From: Paralithodes platypus
Lineage: Eukaryota > Arthropoda > Malacostraca > Decapoda > Lithodidae
Assembly (NCBI GenBank): GCA_032716605.1
Contig: CM064505.1
Span: 47,751,762 to 47,815,761 of the forward strand
DNA: 64,000 nt
Reading direction: 5' to 3'
A model generated the notes under the pieces. It searched no databases. It had not been told where the DNA came from and worked only from the letters and a program-made list of their open reading frames with translations. Made by a program: the position numbers and the translations under genes. Below, piece after piece: positions 1-10,149 of this stretch. How positions within the stretch are numbered: position 1 is the first letter of the stretch; the number at the start of each line of letters is the position of its first letter.

Positions 1-207
1 TCGAACAGAGTTGGCCGGTCGCAGCTGAGATCCACCCACATTGATGGTGTTGACTCGTATTGAATCGAGTTAACTCGTGTTACACTCTCCTTGACTCGGG
101 AACAATTGCTACTCGCGGCCGACTCAGCCTCCAGCGACGGCGATAATCGACGAGTGGGACTCGTGTTGGACTCGCGCACCGACTCGGCTATGTGTGAACC
201 AGCCTTT
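1..207. other. No gene seen; GACTCGTGTT-rich spacer
   Basis: No coding signal on either strand. The stretch repeats short variants of GACTCGTGTTG. It ends next to the first foldback element, so it may be the outer part of a larger non-autonomous transposon that starts before the window. Confidence 0.4.
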
Positions 208-500
208 AACCACGGTGATCGACATATGTAAACATTACGGCGGCGGTGTCGGCGTCGGACACTTGCGATAATGTTCCCGTCTATTTTGAATGCCATTGGA
301 TACAATATGTTGAGGGGGGCTTTGCCCCCATGACGTGTTGTCATCATCATATATATTGCCAGTAGGGGGCAAACAACCAAAAAAATTGCCGCAAAGCCCT
401 CCCCTCAACATATTATTGTATCCAATGGCAGTCAAAATAGACGGGAACATGATGGCAAGCTTCCGTCGCCGCTCTGCGCAGTGTAAACAATGGTGGCGGT
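208..500. mobile_element. Foldback MITE-like element, copy 1
   Basis: A long imperfect inverted repeat. The left arm (about 208-317) carries GATCGACATATGTAAACA, then CCCGTCTATTTTGAATGCCA and TATGTTGAGG. The right arm (about 395-500) carries the reverse complement in mirror order. The core (about 320-375) has GATGACAAC-like sequence next to TATATATTGCC and GGGGGCAAA. No protein is encoded; the short ORFs across it are by-products of the palindrome. Related copies lie near 1125, 2785, 3345, 6545, 6894, 7177 and 7858. The superfamily cannot be named because no target duplication is clear. Confidence 0.7.
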
Positions 501-1792
501 ACGCCCGAACTCTACATTCTACCCGGCTACGCCTATATTATAGGCTACAATAAATAAGTAGGCTAGGCTATTTTTTCTATAGGCTATGCCTAGTCTAATA
601 TTACAATTTAAGGTAACATTCAAGTTGACTACAGCAGGACTTACCCTTGACCCGGTATAGGCTATCCTACTGTTTAATAGGCCTATACCCCTTTGAAAGG
701 ACATTAGCCTAGTCTAACCTAACAACCTTACCTAACCTATTATAGTAGGCTATTATGGGTGGGGGCTGCTGCCCCCACACCCCAATTTTTGGTGTATTTG
801 TCTATTTTGTCTGTGAAGTGGGAATTTTTTCAATTTGTCGATAACGAAAATCCTCCATGCGGACTATAGCTTATGGAGAAAAATATGGCGAATCTATTGT
901 TGCCTATTATCTCTAATAAATTGTTTCTCATAATGCTGCAGTAGTGTCGTTTAAAATACCAACCATTTAATTGTGTGCCTTTAAAAATGACCTAAATTAG
1001 GCTATAGGCTACTGGAAGATTAGAAGAACCTTTAAGAAAGACTAGGTTAGGGTTATTGTCGTGCCAAAGCTAGATTATAGCCTAAATATAAAAGGAAGTG
1101 AATAAAATGAAATCTGCCGAAAAAAATTGACGTCATAATAGACGCGAAGTTAACCGCGACGATCGCCCTATGTAAACATGACGACCGTACACCCGGTAAC
1201 TACATCCATCCCATTAAAAGTTACTGTGGGACACCAAATATGTTGAGGGGGTCTCTGCGGCTCTGCCCGCCCACGTCGGCCCGTCACGTATTATGATGTA
1301 CGGTAAGTCATCATCATCTGTGCTAATTCATAGGATCCCCAATTAAGGACAAAGTCAATCAACAGACGAAATAAGCTCCCAAATTACAATAACATAGCGG
1401 CCCGCCGTTTATGGGCGACTTTTTACACGTCATTTTAAATGTTACTTTCCTGCCCTGGTCTAGGCCTAATAGATTTTTCCAAAGAATCAAACTTAAATTA
1501 AAAGGAAGTAGCCTAGCCTACAGTTTATAGGAAGGCTATTCCAACATGCATTCCAGAACTTAGGCTAGCCTAGGCCTAGGCTATATGAAAATTTGTGGGT
1601 GGTCTGCCAAAAAAGAATCACTAGGCCTATTAGGCTATGGGTAGGCTAGTATGGGGTGCATTTTGCAAATTTTCTGAACTCTTAGGCCTAGGCTAGGCTA
1701 AATTAAAACTCACAAAATCTGAGTGAAACCAGCACTAGAATTTTGTCTTGTCTTGTCTTGGGGCAACCTCAGGCGAATACTACCCTACCGTA
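501..1792. other. AGGCCTA-rich intergenic DNA with a partial MITE copy
   Basis: No gene. The sequence is full of dispersed TAGGCCTA / CTAGGCTA words, a filler composition that recurs to about 9.5 kb and again near 18.9 kb. A degraded piece of the foldback element lies at about 1125-1330: it keeps GATCGCCCTATGTAAACATG and ATATGTTGAGGGGG, but the arms no longer match well. Confidence 0.5.
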
Positions 1793-2785
1793 GTCGCGGA
1801 GATCCTATGTCACAATTAAATTAGTTTATAGTTAAGGTTAAAATTCACCACCGTGTCACTTTCATTCTAGGTCATTCGTAGAACTGTAACACTGTAAAGG
1901 CAACAACCCAATAGCAGGTCATCAGGTGGTGAACCAGAGACCTACAAACCACGGTACTAGGGCCAGAGCAATGTCTTGAAGCGAGGTGCCCTTATCAACC
2001 AACCCCAGACAATCCAGGAGCAGCTGTCGGAAGGAATCCATCTTTGAAGACAGAAAGGGACGCCCATCCACATGCTCGGTGATGGGACGAGGCGAGGCTT
2101 AGGAGGCATATGTAGGACGACCAGATGTAGGATGTGGAGGGGAAGAGGTACCGTACGACGATACATGGGATGCGGAGACTGCGGAGGGAAGAGCTTGTCA
2201 AAGTCATACGGTTCCTCAGGACCTCAACAATAACCGGGGGACGGCCGGTGCGGGCAATGGTCGATCGCCGTAGTTAATATAAGTTCGCGGTCGCGGAGAT
2301 CCTATGTCACAATTAAATTAGTTTATACAGTTAAGGTTAAAATTCACCACCATGTCACTTTCATTCTAGGTCATTCGTAGAACCGTAACACTGTAAAGGC
2401 AACAACCCAATAGCAGGTCATCAGGTGGTGAACCAGAGACCAAACCACGGTACTAGGGCCAGAGCAATGTCTTGAAGCGAGGTGCCCTTATCAACCAACC
2501 CCAGACAATCCAGTAGGAGCTGTCGGAAGGAATCCATCTTTGAAGCCAGAAAGGGACGCCCATCCACATGCTCAGTGACGGGACGAGGCGAGGCTTAGGA
2601 GGCATATGTAGAACGACCAGATGTAGGATGTAGAGGGGAAGGGGTACCGTACGACGATACATGGGATGCGGAGGCAGCGGAGGGAAGAGCTCTTCAAAGT
2701 CATACGGTTCCTCAGGACCTCAACAATAACCGGGTAACGGCCGGTGCGGGCAATGGTCGATCGCCGTAGTTAATATAAGTTCGCG
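1793..2785. repeat. Tandem duplication of a 497-bp unit (1793-2289, 2290-2785)
   Basis: Two head-to-tail copies start at GTCGCGGAGATCC (1793 and 2290) and end at AAGTTCGCG. They differ by a few substitutions and 1-3 base indels, so the duplication looks recent. On the minus strand both copies keep the same short reading with PRPITEHVDGRPFL followed by KMDSFRQLLLDCLGLVDKG. The unit may therefore include an old coding fragment, possibly a retroelement gag, but the frame is closed a few codons upstream and no family was recognised. Confidence 0.85.
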
Positions 2786-3500
2786 TCTATTTTGACGGCG
2801 ATTTTTGTTGTAGTTAGGTTAGGCCTAGGCTATTTGCCCCCTGCTGGCAATATATATGATGATGACAATATGTCATGGGGGGCGATTGACCCCCTCAACA
2901 TATCCAACATTGTATCCAACGATCTCTAACCTCTGTATCTCAAAAAGGGCTAGAGCAAATTGGCTGTAAATTTCCACATCTAGGCTATTCCTTGACAGAT
3001 TTGCTCCCTCCAATTAATATTTATTAGCATAAATTCAGCCTTGTTTAGCCTATAAAACAAAAACTAACATTTGTTTAGCCTAGGCCTACATATAAAAAGA
3101 AAAACCCCACTCTTACTGCAATTATAAGCATAAATATGAGTATCTAAGTTACAAAGCAAATGTTTTTGTATAGCCTAAAATAAACCATAAAATTGTCATC
3201 TTTCAACTGTTGAGGTCATAAATATAAAAAATCTAATACATTAGGAAAAAATGCGTTAAGAGTTGTGTTAGCGGGTCTATCATCCCCTTTATTTACGTAG
3301 TCGCATGCTCGCAGTTACATTCACATCTAATTTGACTGTGGTTATTTGCCCCTGCTGGTGATATATATGATGATGACAATAAGTCATAGGGGGATAAAGC
3401 CCCTTCAACCCATTATTGTATCTCACGGCCAGGCGTTGGGTAAATTGTTTTGTTACCGGCCGGCGGATTAAGGGTGGCTTTACCAAGTTTACCCCAGCAG
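2786..3500. mobile_element. Further partial MITE copies in AGGCCTA-rich DNA
   Basis: Two remnants of the foldback family. One (about 2780-2925) has TTTGCCCCCTGCTGGCAATA, GATGATGACAATATGTCATG and CCCCTCAACATAT. The other (about 3330-3430) has TTTGCCCCTGCTGGTGATA and a similar ending. Between them, 2930-3290 is AT-rich with no gene seen. Confidence 0.5.
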
Positions 3501-4084
3501 TTAAATTAGAAGCGAATGTAGGCCTAACTGCGAGCGTGCGAGTAGGCTATATAAACAAAGCTTTTGGTATGCCCACAACTACAACTCTTACCAAAACTGC
3601 AATTAGCCTATATTTGTTTTGTTTTTTCAGTCTAGGCTAAATTGGTGAGGCTAGGCTAAATTATTTAGCTGCAATTAGCCTAGCCTATTTTTGTTTGTTC
3701 TTTCAGTCTAGGCTAAATTGTGGTAGGCTAGGTTAAATTCTTTAACATGTGTACTATTGTGTAGGCCTGTGCTTTCCAATAGAAGTAAAAATATGTAGCA
3801 TAGCCTAATGCAATTTTACTAAAACCCAAGCCTACCTGAATATAGCCCTATGCAGAGCTCAAAAGCAAAAAAAAAAAAAAAATGTTGAGCTGTGAAATAA
3901 AATTAAGCTAGGCCTAGGCCTGGTTTCTCATAGGCCTAATAACCTAATGAAGTATACTATAGCCTAACCTAATTTAAGTTATTTCACAAAATACTAATAG
4001 GCCTACCCAGCCCTCCTCATGCATTATTTTCCATTGTAAAATAAGTTTGCGATACACTACGAAAGATTATTCAACATGGAATTT
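3501..4084. other. AGGCCTA-rich intergenic DNA, no gene seen
   Basis: AT-rich filler with the same TAGGCTA words and a short A-run at about 3868-3882. A near-duplicate pair of about 45 bp, built around TTTTTCAGTCTAGGCTAAATT, lies at about 3620 and 3700. Short open frames here lack any domain. Confidence 0.45.
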
Positions 4085-4700
4085 GAATGGAATAGAGAAG
4101 CTTAGCAACGAAAAGCCAATACTCCCCCCTCCCTGTGATTGTGCCAGCTTTTGTAAGCAGTGCAATAACTTAATGAAGGACAGAAAAGCTGCAGGATGCT
4201 CTGGCATTCTAGCCGAGATGATTAAGGCCTCAGGTGAGAAAGGAGTAGGTGTGTTCAATGAGCTAATTAACTTCATCATCAGAGAGGAAGTAATCTCTGA
4301 TGAATGGCACAAAAGTATATTATATACTGTATACGAGCAAAGGGGAACCATTGGATCGGGAAAATTATAGGGGCCTGAAAATACTTGATCAAGTCATGAA
4401 GGTCTGTGAGAAAGTCTTTGAAGGTATGATATTGACGATATGCAGTTTGGTTTCATGCTAGGACACGGCACAATCCAAGTCATCAAGGTATTTGTGTGAT
4501 AATGAAGATGTATGAGGACTCACAAACGGCAGTGAGGGTGAAAGATGTACCGGTACTGAGTGATGAGTTTTCAGTTCGCGTTGGAGTCCACCAGGGCTCT
4601 GTGTTAATGAAGCCCTTTCCTCTTTTTTGTTATGGTTCTGGAGGCACTATCTGGTGATTTCAGAGTTGGGCTCCCCTGGGAACTGCTATAAGGGTCCTGA
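4085..4700 (+). pseudogene. RTE-like LINE reverse transcriptase fragment, broken
   Basis: The first open segment (to 4368) reads KAAGCSGILAEMIKASGEKG and then EVISDEWHKS. This matches the start of the RT domain of RTE-type LINEs (usually KAAGPSG.VAEM.KASG ... W..S). After a break it continues as GLKILDQVMKV, MQFGFM and, further on, EDSQTAVRVKD and FSVRVGVHQGSVL, the conserved RT blocks in order. Stops, frameshifts and a deletion between MQFGFM and the motif before HQGSVL show a dead copy. No endonuclease is present. The YADD active site is missing because the fragment ends at the codons just before it. Confidence 0.75.
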
Positions 4701-4990
4701 AAATGCTTGACTAAGTCATGAAGGTCAGTGAGAGAGTCTTAGAAGGTATGATAAGGGAAAGATACTGTATGTACTGTATGTACTTAAAAGATAGGGATCT
4801 GATGTTGTGTTTGCAGACCGGGAGAAGGCCTTTGATAAGGTGGCCAGAGAAGTTGTGCAGTAGGCTAGGAGAAAACTTGGCGTTGAGGAGTGGCTGGTGC
4901 ATGTGATAATGAAGATGTACGAGGACTCACGAACGGTAGTGAGGGTGAAAGGTGTACAGCTGAGTGAGGGACATATACAGTACTTCTTGT
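4686..4990 (+). pseudogene. Second RTE-like LINE fragment fused to the first
   Basis: The sequence goes straight from the pre-active-site block of the previous fragment back to GLKMLD-VMKVSERVLEGMI, so a second partial copy is joined in the same direction. It then shows EKAFDKVAREVVQ, RRKLGVEEWLVHVIMKMYED and SRTVVRVKGVQLSEG, all RT-domain blocks of the same family. Stops interrupt it (VMKV is preceded by TAA). The join lies at a CTATA-type microhomology shared by the two RT positions, and a similar join recurs at about 5465. Confidence 0.7.
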
Positions 4991-5193
4991 TGAGGATATA
5001 GGGTAGTGAAGCTGTGAAGCTTATGTCACCCTATCCGGGCGGAAAGGACCCCAGGGTGGAGAGGTTTCACAGGGAGGACGGGGACATCGTAGATTTCAGG
5101 GGAGGGCACCCATGCCCCGCAGTCGACGGAGACGCCCCGCCAACCTCAGGAACTTCTTCGTTAGCAGGAGGACCTTGGATTGACATATACAGT

Positions 5194-5335
5194 ATGGTAC
5201 TAGATATTTGGTAAGGGTTAGCTTTATATCCCATGTACTGGTTACTAGGGACATATACTAGGTGTTAGGTGGAGGTTAGTTTTGTATCCAAAGTACTGGG
5301 TACTAGGGACATATACTAGGTGTTACGTGAGGGTA
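5194..5335. repeat. 59-bp minisatellite, about 2 copies
   Basis: Units contain GGGACATATACTAGGTGTTA and GTTAGTTTTGTATCC, repeated at about 59-bp spacing. The same unit forms a longer array at 6235-6460, on the other side of the RTE fragments and the TIR element. The two blocks may have been one array before the region was rearranged. Confidence 0.75.
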
Positions 5336-5575
5336 CTGAGTGATGAGTTTTCAGTTCGCGTCGGAGTCCAACAGGGAAGTGTGTTAATTAAGCCCTCTCC
5401 TCTTTTTTATGATTCTGGAGGCACTATCTAGTGATTTCAGAGTTAGGCTCCCCTTGCAACTGCTATAAGAGGCCTGCAAAATGCTTGGCCAAGTCATGAA
5501 GGTCTGTGAGTGTGAGAGAGTCTTTGAAGGTATAACTTCATAGTCAGGCAGCTGCAGGAAAGATATCTAAGAGGT
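5336..5575 (+). pseudogene. Third RTE-like LINE fragment
   Basis: Reads LSDEFSVRVGVQQGSVL and then jumps to GLQNAWPSHEGL-like codons homologous to the GLK.LDQVMKV block. It continues in another frame into IVRQLQERYLRG, the block just before the first catalytic aspartate of the RT. It is then interrupted by the TIR element at about 5576. The same family resumes at 6112. Confidence 0.65.
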
Positions 5576-6098
5576 GTTTTTCCGGTCCCGTCTCAAGACC
5601 ACCGTCGCAAGATCTACCCGAAAAACTGTTTTTCTGGTCCCGTCGCAAGCCCACCTTTAGCAAGCGAGACACCAATATTCTCTTGCGACGGCAAGAGAGC
5701 TCCGGAGCTGGGTTGACGGCAAGCTGAAACATCTCACTCAACTTACTGTTTCTCCATTCTAATTTATTTCGGTATATTTGTTTATCCAAACATTATGTTA
5801 TAATTTACTTGGTTAAATTTTGTCCACGAAACAACAACAAACCCCAGCTTTGACTAGGCCTAGGCTATGCTATTTACCGATTGTTTTTTCATATCAGAAT
5901 TGCATTTATATAATCCTTATGATAAATAAATTGGCGGTGAATGTTATTCCGATGAAATGGAAGTTGTATAGCCTAGCCTATATATTTGTAAGATGTGTGC
6001 TGGCTTGGAGCAAGCCTGTGTTGTTTTTCCTGTCCTGTGATGATCTTGCGACGGCTCGGTTGAGACGGTGGTCTTGCGACGGGCCCGGAAAATCACGT
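5576..6098. mobile_element. Small non-autonomous TIR element in an RTE-like fragment
   Basis: About 520 bp bounded by inverted repeats of about 35-50 bp. The left end has TTTTTCCGGTCCCGTCTCAA and ACCACCGTCGCAAGATC. The right end (about 6043-6098) has the inverse, GATCTTGCGACGG, GGTGGTCTTGCGACGG and CCCGGAAAA. The direct word CTTGCGACGG recurs inside. The flanks are both RTE-like RT sequence (IVRQLQERYL before, EVVQ after), so it landed in that LINE, although the LINE has also lost bases there. No transposase. Target duplication not resolved. Confidence 0.65.
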
Positions 6099-6109
6099 CT
6101 CTACTGAAA

Positions 6110-6240
6110 GTAAGAAGTTGTGCAGTAGGCTAGGAGAAAATTTGGCGTAGAGGAGTGGCTGGTGCGTGTGATAATGAAGATGTATGAAGACTCACGAACG
6201 GTAGTGAGGGTGAAAGGTGTACTGAGTGAGGGACATATGC
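6110..6240 (+). pseudogene. Fourth RTE-like LINE fragment
   Basis: Reads EVVQ followed by a stop, then KFGVEEWLVRVIMKMYEDSRTVVRVKGVLSEG in pieces. It is nearly identical to the block at 4845-4965, so the two are recent duplicates of one source. It runs directly into the 59-bp minisatellite. Confidence 0.65.
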
Positions 6241-6460
6241 TAGGTGAAGGTTAGTTTTGTATCCCACGTACTGGGTACTAGGGACATATACCGGTACTAG
6301 GTGTTATGTAAGGGTTAGTATTGTATCCCAAATACTAGGTACTAGGGACATATACTAGGTGTTACGTGAGGGTTAGCTTGGTATCCCACGTACTGGGTAC
6401 TAGGGACATATACTAGGTGTTACGTGAGGGTTAGTTTTGTATCCAACGTACTGGGTCTAG
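6235..6460. repeat. 59-bp minisatellite, about 4 copies
   Basis: Same unit as at 5194-5335 (CCCACGTACTGGGTACTAGG, then ACATATACTAGGTGTTACG and GTTAGTTTTGTAT). Copies differ at single bases, and one has a short CCGGTACTA insertion. Confidence 0.8.
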
Positions 6461-6544
6461 GGGGCGGCAGCCTCCACCCATAATACTAGGATAGGTTAGG
6501 TAAGGTTGTTAGGTTAGGCTAATGGGGATGGATGTAGTTTCCGA

Positions 6545-7176
6545 GTGTACGGTCATGTTTACATTTGTCGATCGCCGTTGTTAACCTGCCCTTCCCTACC
6601 TATCATGTGTTGATTGGTTGTCCATCTTGATCTAATTCTTCAGGCCAGCCCTATTAGAGTATTTTGGGGGAACTCAGTGGTGTGGTTAAACTATTTTTAA
6701 TATATATTTGTTTAAATATGTAAGATATGCAATAAATTATGTAAAATATATTGTTTTTACTTTATACCTATACATATAATTGTCATTATTAAGGAAATTC
6801 CATTGACTATTTACATCGCTAGGCCTAGCTTCCTTATTTCTATTAATTTCCTCCAGTTCACAATGAAACCTATTGCTAATTTCCTTGTTCTTCAGCAGCC
6901 GCGGCGGTGTCGGCGTCGGACGCTTGGGATAATGTTCCTGTCTATTTTGAATGCCATTCGATACAATAATATGTTGAAAGCCCCCCCTCACCCCTCCATG
7001 ACATGTTATCATCATATATATTGCCAGTAGGGGGCAAACAACCCAAAAATTGCCGCAAAGCCCTTCCCTCAACATATTATTGTATCCAATGGCAGTCAAA
7101 ATAGACGGGAACATGATCGCAAGCGTCCACCGCCGCCGCCGCCGTCATGTTTACATGGTCGATCGCCGCAGTTTGG
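6545..7176. mobile_element. Foldback MITE-like element, copies at 6545-6600 and 6894-7176
   Basis: The second is a near-complete copy. Its left arm starts at GCGGCGGTGTCGGCGTCGGA and has CTGTCTATTTTGAATGCCAT; its right arm (7065-7174) ends with CATGTTTACATGGTCGATCG. The middle holds TATATTGCCAGTAGGGGGCA. The piece at 6548-6590 is only the outer end (GTTTACATTTGTCGATCGCC). The AT-rich DNA between them (6600-6890) has no gene. Confidence 0.65.
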
Positions 7177-8539
7177 TTAGGCCTATTTGCCCCCCTCAAC
7201 ATATTATTGTATCCAACGGCATTCAAAATGGACGGGAACATGATGGCAAGCTTTCGTCGCCGCTCCACCGCCATGTTTACATGTGTCGATCGCCGTGGTT
7301 AAGTTCGCGTCTATTTTGACGGCGATTTTTTTTCGGTTATTTGCCCCCTGCTGGCAATATATAAGATGATGACAATATGTCATGAGGGGGGGACCTCAAC
7401 AATGACCTCTAACCTCTGTATATCAAATAGGGCTAGAGCAAATTGGCTGAAAATTTCCACATCTAGGCTTACTGACTCTTCCTAAATGGTCGACATATTC
7501 AGGGTGTCGACCGACGCTGTTTTTTTGAGTGATAACGCAATGAACTTTTTGTATAATGATAACAGAAACTCCCCCCCCCCCCCCAAAAAAAAAAGGTAGG
7601 CTAGGCTAAATTGACACAATTTTGGTCTCCATATTTTCCATCTTGATTGTTTTTTTTTATTGCAGGAAATACTGTTTTAGACACCTAAATTCTCAAAAAC
7701 AAAATCTGGGGGGCATGCCCCCGGACCCCCCAAGAGCTCGCGCCTTCGCCGCGCTATAATGATAACAAAATAATAAACCATAATGATAACACAATTCATA
7801 TTTTGTGGATTGACACCCTGGAGTCACATATTAGCTTGATCACTCTAGGCCTAGTACTTAGGCCTATTTGCCCCCCTCAACATATTATTGTATCCAACGG
7901 CATTCAAAATGGACAGGAACATGATGGCAAGCTTTCGTCGCCGCTCCACCGCCATGTTTACATGTGTCGATCGCCGTGGTTAAGTTCGCGTCTATTTTGA
8001 CGGCGATTTTTTTCGGTTATTTGCCCCCTGCTGGCAATATATAAGATGACAATATGTCATGAGGGGGGGACCTCAACAATTACCTCTAACCTCTGTATAT
8101 CAAATAGGGCTAAAGCAAATTGGCTGCAAATTTCCACATCTAGGCTATTCCTTGACTGACTCTTCCTAAATGGTCGACATATTCAGGGTGTCAAACGACG
8201 CTGTTTTTTTGAGTGATAACGCAATGAACTTTTTGTATAATGATACGGTAACAGAAACTCCCCCCCCCCCCCAAAAAAAAAGGTAGGCTAGGCTAAATTG
8301 ACACAATTTTGGTCTCCATATTTTCCATCTTGATTGTTTTTTTATTGCAGGAAATACTGTTTTAGACACCTAAATTCTCAAAAAAAAATCTGGGGGGCAT
8401 GCCCCCGGACCCCCCTAGAGCTCGCGCCTTCGCCGCGCTATAATGATAACAAAATAATAAACCATAATGATAACACAATTCATATTTTGTGGATTGACAC
8501 CCTGGAGTCACATATTAGCTTGATCACTCTAGGCCTAGT
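7177..8539. repeat. Tandem duplication of a 681-bp unit containing a MITE copy
   Basis: The units 7177-7857 and 7858-8539 both begin TTAGGCCTATTTGCCCCCCT and end near CTCTAGGCCTAG. They differ by small indels in homopolymers (C-run and A-run at about 7573 and 8260) and a few substitutions, so the event is young. Each unit carries one arm and the core of the foldback element, a C-run/A-run, and a GCATGCCCCCGGACCCCCC stretch. No protein is encoded. Confidence 0.9.
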
Positions 8540-8860
8540 TGTTTTTTAGTTACAGAGGTTATAGCCTAGGTCATGATTTCTTGCCTACTTACAGCGAATA
8601 GAGTAGGCCTATTGTAGATTGGTAAAATATTTGGAAAAACTAAATAAGATGGTCACCAATTTTCCCATGGATTTTTTTATTTTTCCCTGTTAGTTTTCAT
8701 CAATATATAGTGTTTGGAAATAATTACAACCCTCGGCGAAACCGTTTTCCCCATTATACAACGATCTTAAGACACGCCGCCCGATAGTGGGGAGGGCTAT
8801 GAAGTACAGGGAAAATGAGGGGTTAAATGCGTAAAACGAGGATTAACACGTATTTTAGCA
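8540..8860. other. Intergenic DNA, no gene seen
   Basis: AT-rich sequence between the 681-bp duplication and the 133-bp satellite. No open frame of note and no repeat recognised. Confidence 0.4.
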
Positions 8861-9305
8861 AAAGTTGGCTCGGGTTTTAATGTATTTCAAAGGCCTAAAA
8901 CCCAATATTTCGAAAACCCGAGCCAAGTTTTGGCCAAAGCTGGCTCGGATTTGGAGAGTTTGTAGACAACAAAATGGCAGTGACCTCATTTAGAAATTTG
9001 GCTCAGGTTTCCCGAAATTGCAAAGCCATAAAACCCGATTTTTGGAAAACCCGAGCCAAGTTTTGGCAAAACTTGGCTCGGATTTTGGGAGTTTTAAGAT
9101 TAACTAATTACAGTAACCTAATTTAGAATGTTGGCTCATATTTCCCTAAATTGCAAAGCCCCAAAAACATAATTTTGGAAAACCAGAGCCAATTTTTGGC
9201 AAAACTTGGCTCGTATTTTGAGAATCGAAAAAGACTAACTAACCTAAATGTCGGAAATCGGCTCATGATTTGGCTAATTGCAAAGCCATATAGCCTAACC
9301 ATATT
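8861..9305. repeat. 133-bp satellite with an internal palindrome, about 3.3 copies
   Basis: TTGGCTCRKRTTT recurs at about 8866, 8998, 9131 and 9258 (steps 132, 133 and 127). Each unit also holds an inverted pair: AACCCGAGCCAAGTTTTGG followed by CAAAACTTGGCTCGG, which can fold into a hairpin of about 15 bp. Divergence increases toward 9300. Confidence 0.8.
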
Positions 9306-9502
9306 TGTCGAAAACGTAGCACTTATTTAAATCATAAATATCCAGTAACATAGACCTAGTACATTGGATACAACTTACAAGCCTAATGCACACCTAACGC
9401 CTACAATGTGTCCGTACTACCTAGTAGGCCTACGTGGGATACAACATGGCGGTTGGGCCGGCGGCCATTTGTATTCTGCCGTATCTGTAAATACGAATGA
9501 GT

Positions 9503-9671
9503 CACTTCGAGCGGATGCACAATCTAACCTAATTAACCTAACCTAACCTAACCTAAGTTAAGTTAAGTTAACTTAACCTAACTTAACCTAACCTAACCTA
9601 AGTTAAGTTAACTTAACCTAACCTAACCTAACCTAACCTAACCTAACCTAAATGCGCCTCCGCTCGAAGTG
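9503..9671. repeat. CCTAA (TTAGG) telomere-like array inside an inverted repeat
   Basis: From 9522 to 9651 the sequence is built of CCTAA units with TTAAG/TTAAC variants, the arthropod telomere motif read on this strand. It is framed by CACTTCGAGCGGATGC (9503-9518) and its near-perfect inverse GCGCCTCCGCTCGAAGTG (9654-9671). A few more CCTAA units lie at 9730-9765. An internal position between unrelated repeats means it is interstitial, not a chromosome end. Confidence 0.75.
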
Positions 9672-9782
9672 TCCAGATACCGTAAATACTACCACAACTA
9701 CGAATCTTGTTTCTGAGACCTAGTATATTAACCTAACCAAACAACCCAACCTAACCTAACCTAGAAGCGTATAATAGCGTAC

Positions 9783-10102
9783 CTTATTGAGATGTTGAGG
9801 GAGTAGGTGATGAGGTCCGTGACGAAGCGCATCCACGTCTCTGTGGATGTGCCTTTTTTATGAGAAGTGCGGAACCCACATTGGCGGCGGGTGGTTGTTT
9901 TTTCTAAGAACCAGTAGTTACCGCAACGCCACTGTTGTAAGGGCTCATAAAAATAACAGGCTTCACCACACCTCTTACACGTCACATCACTCGGCAAACA
10001 CCCATGTTCTGTGAATAGTTTCAGGGCAGCAGTATTATTACGAGTAGTGTCTACAATAATAGAATGGGGCAGAGGTGAACATCCTTTGCAATCCACCGCC
10101 AT
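9783..10102 (-). CDS. First exon of a Merlin/ISXO2-like zinc-ribbon protein
   Basis: Starts at an ATG (10102) and codes for about 106 residues: an LKLFTEHGCLP helix, a CKRCG knuckle, a WRCG motif, then CGFRTSHKKGT. This order (CxxC ... W.C ... C.KR/F..S..KGT) is the N-terminal zinc ribbon of ISXO2/IS1595-type DDE transposases and the eukaryotic Merlin group. The frame runs on to a stop at 9761, but AATAAG followed by GTACGC at 9783 is a good splice donor, so I end the exon there. No second exon was found downstream; the next bases are CCTAA repeats. It could be a domesticated host gene or an old transposon exon. The catalytic domain is not in the window. Confidence 0.5.
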
Positions 10103-10149
10103 GACTCGACTGTCAATTTTCAGCTAAATCAAGGTGGGTATCTGTGATA

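Noticed and set aside
235..450. 71-residue frame within the foldback element (and similar ones at 6737 and 7050)
   Set aside because: Open frames follow from the palindromic MITE arms and are not conserved as protein between copies.
9522..9651. True chromosome end
   Set aside because: Unrelated sequence and transposons continue on both sides, and the array is short and full of variant units.
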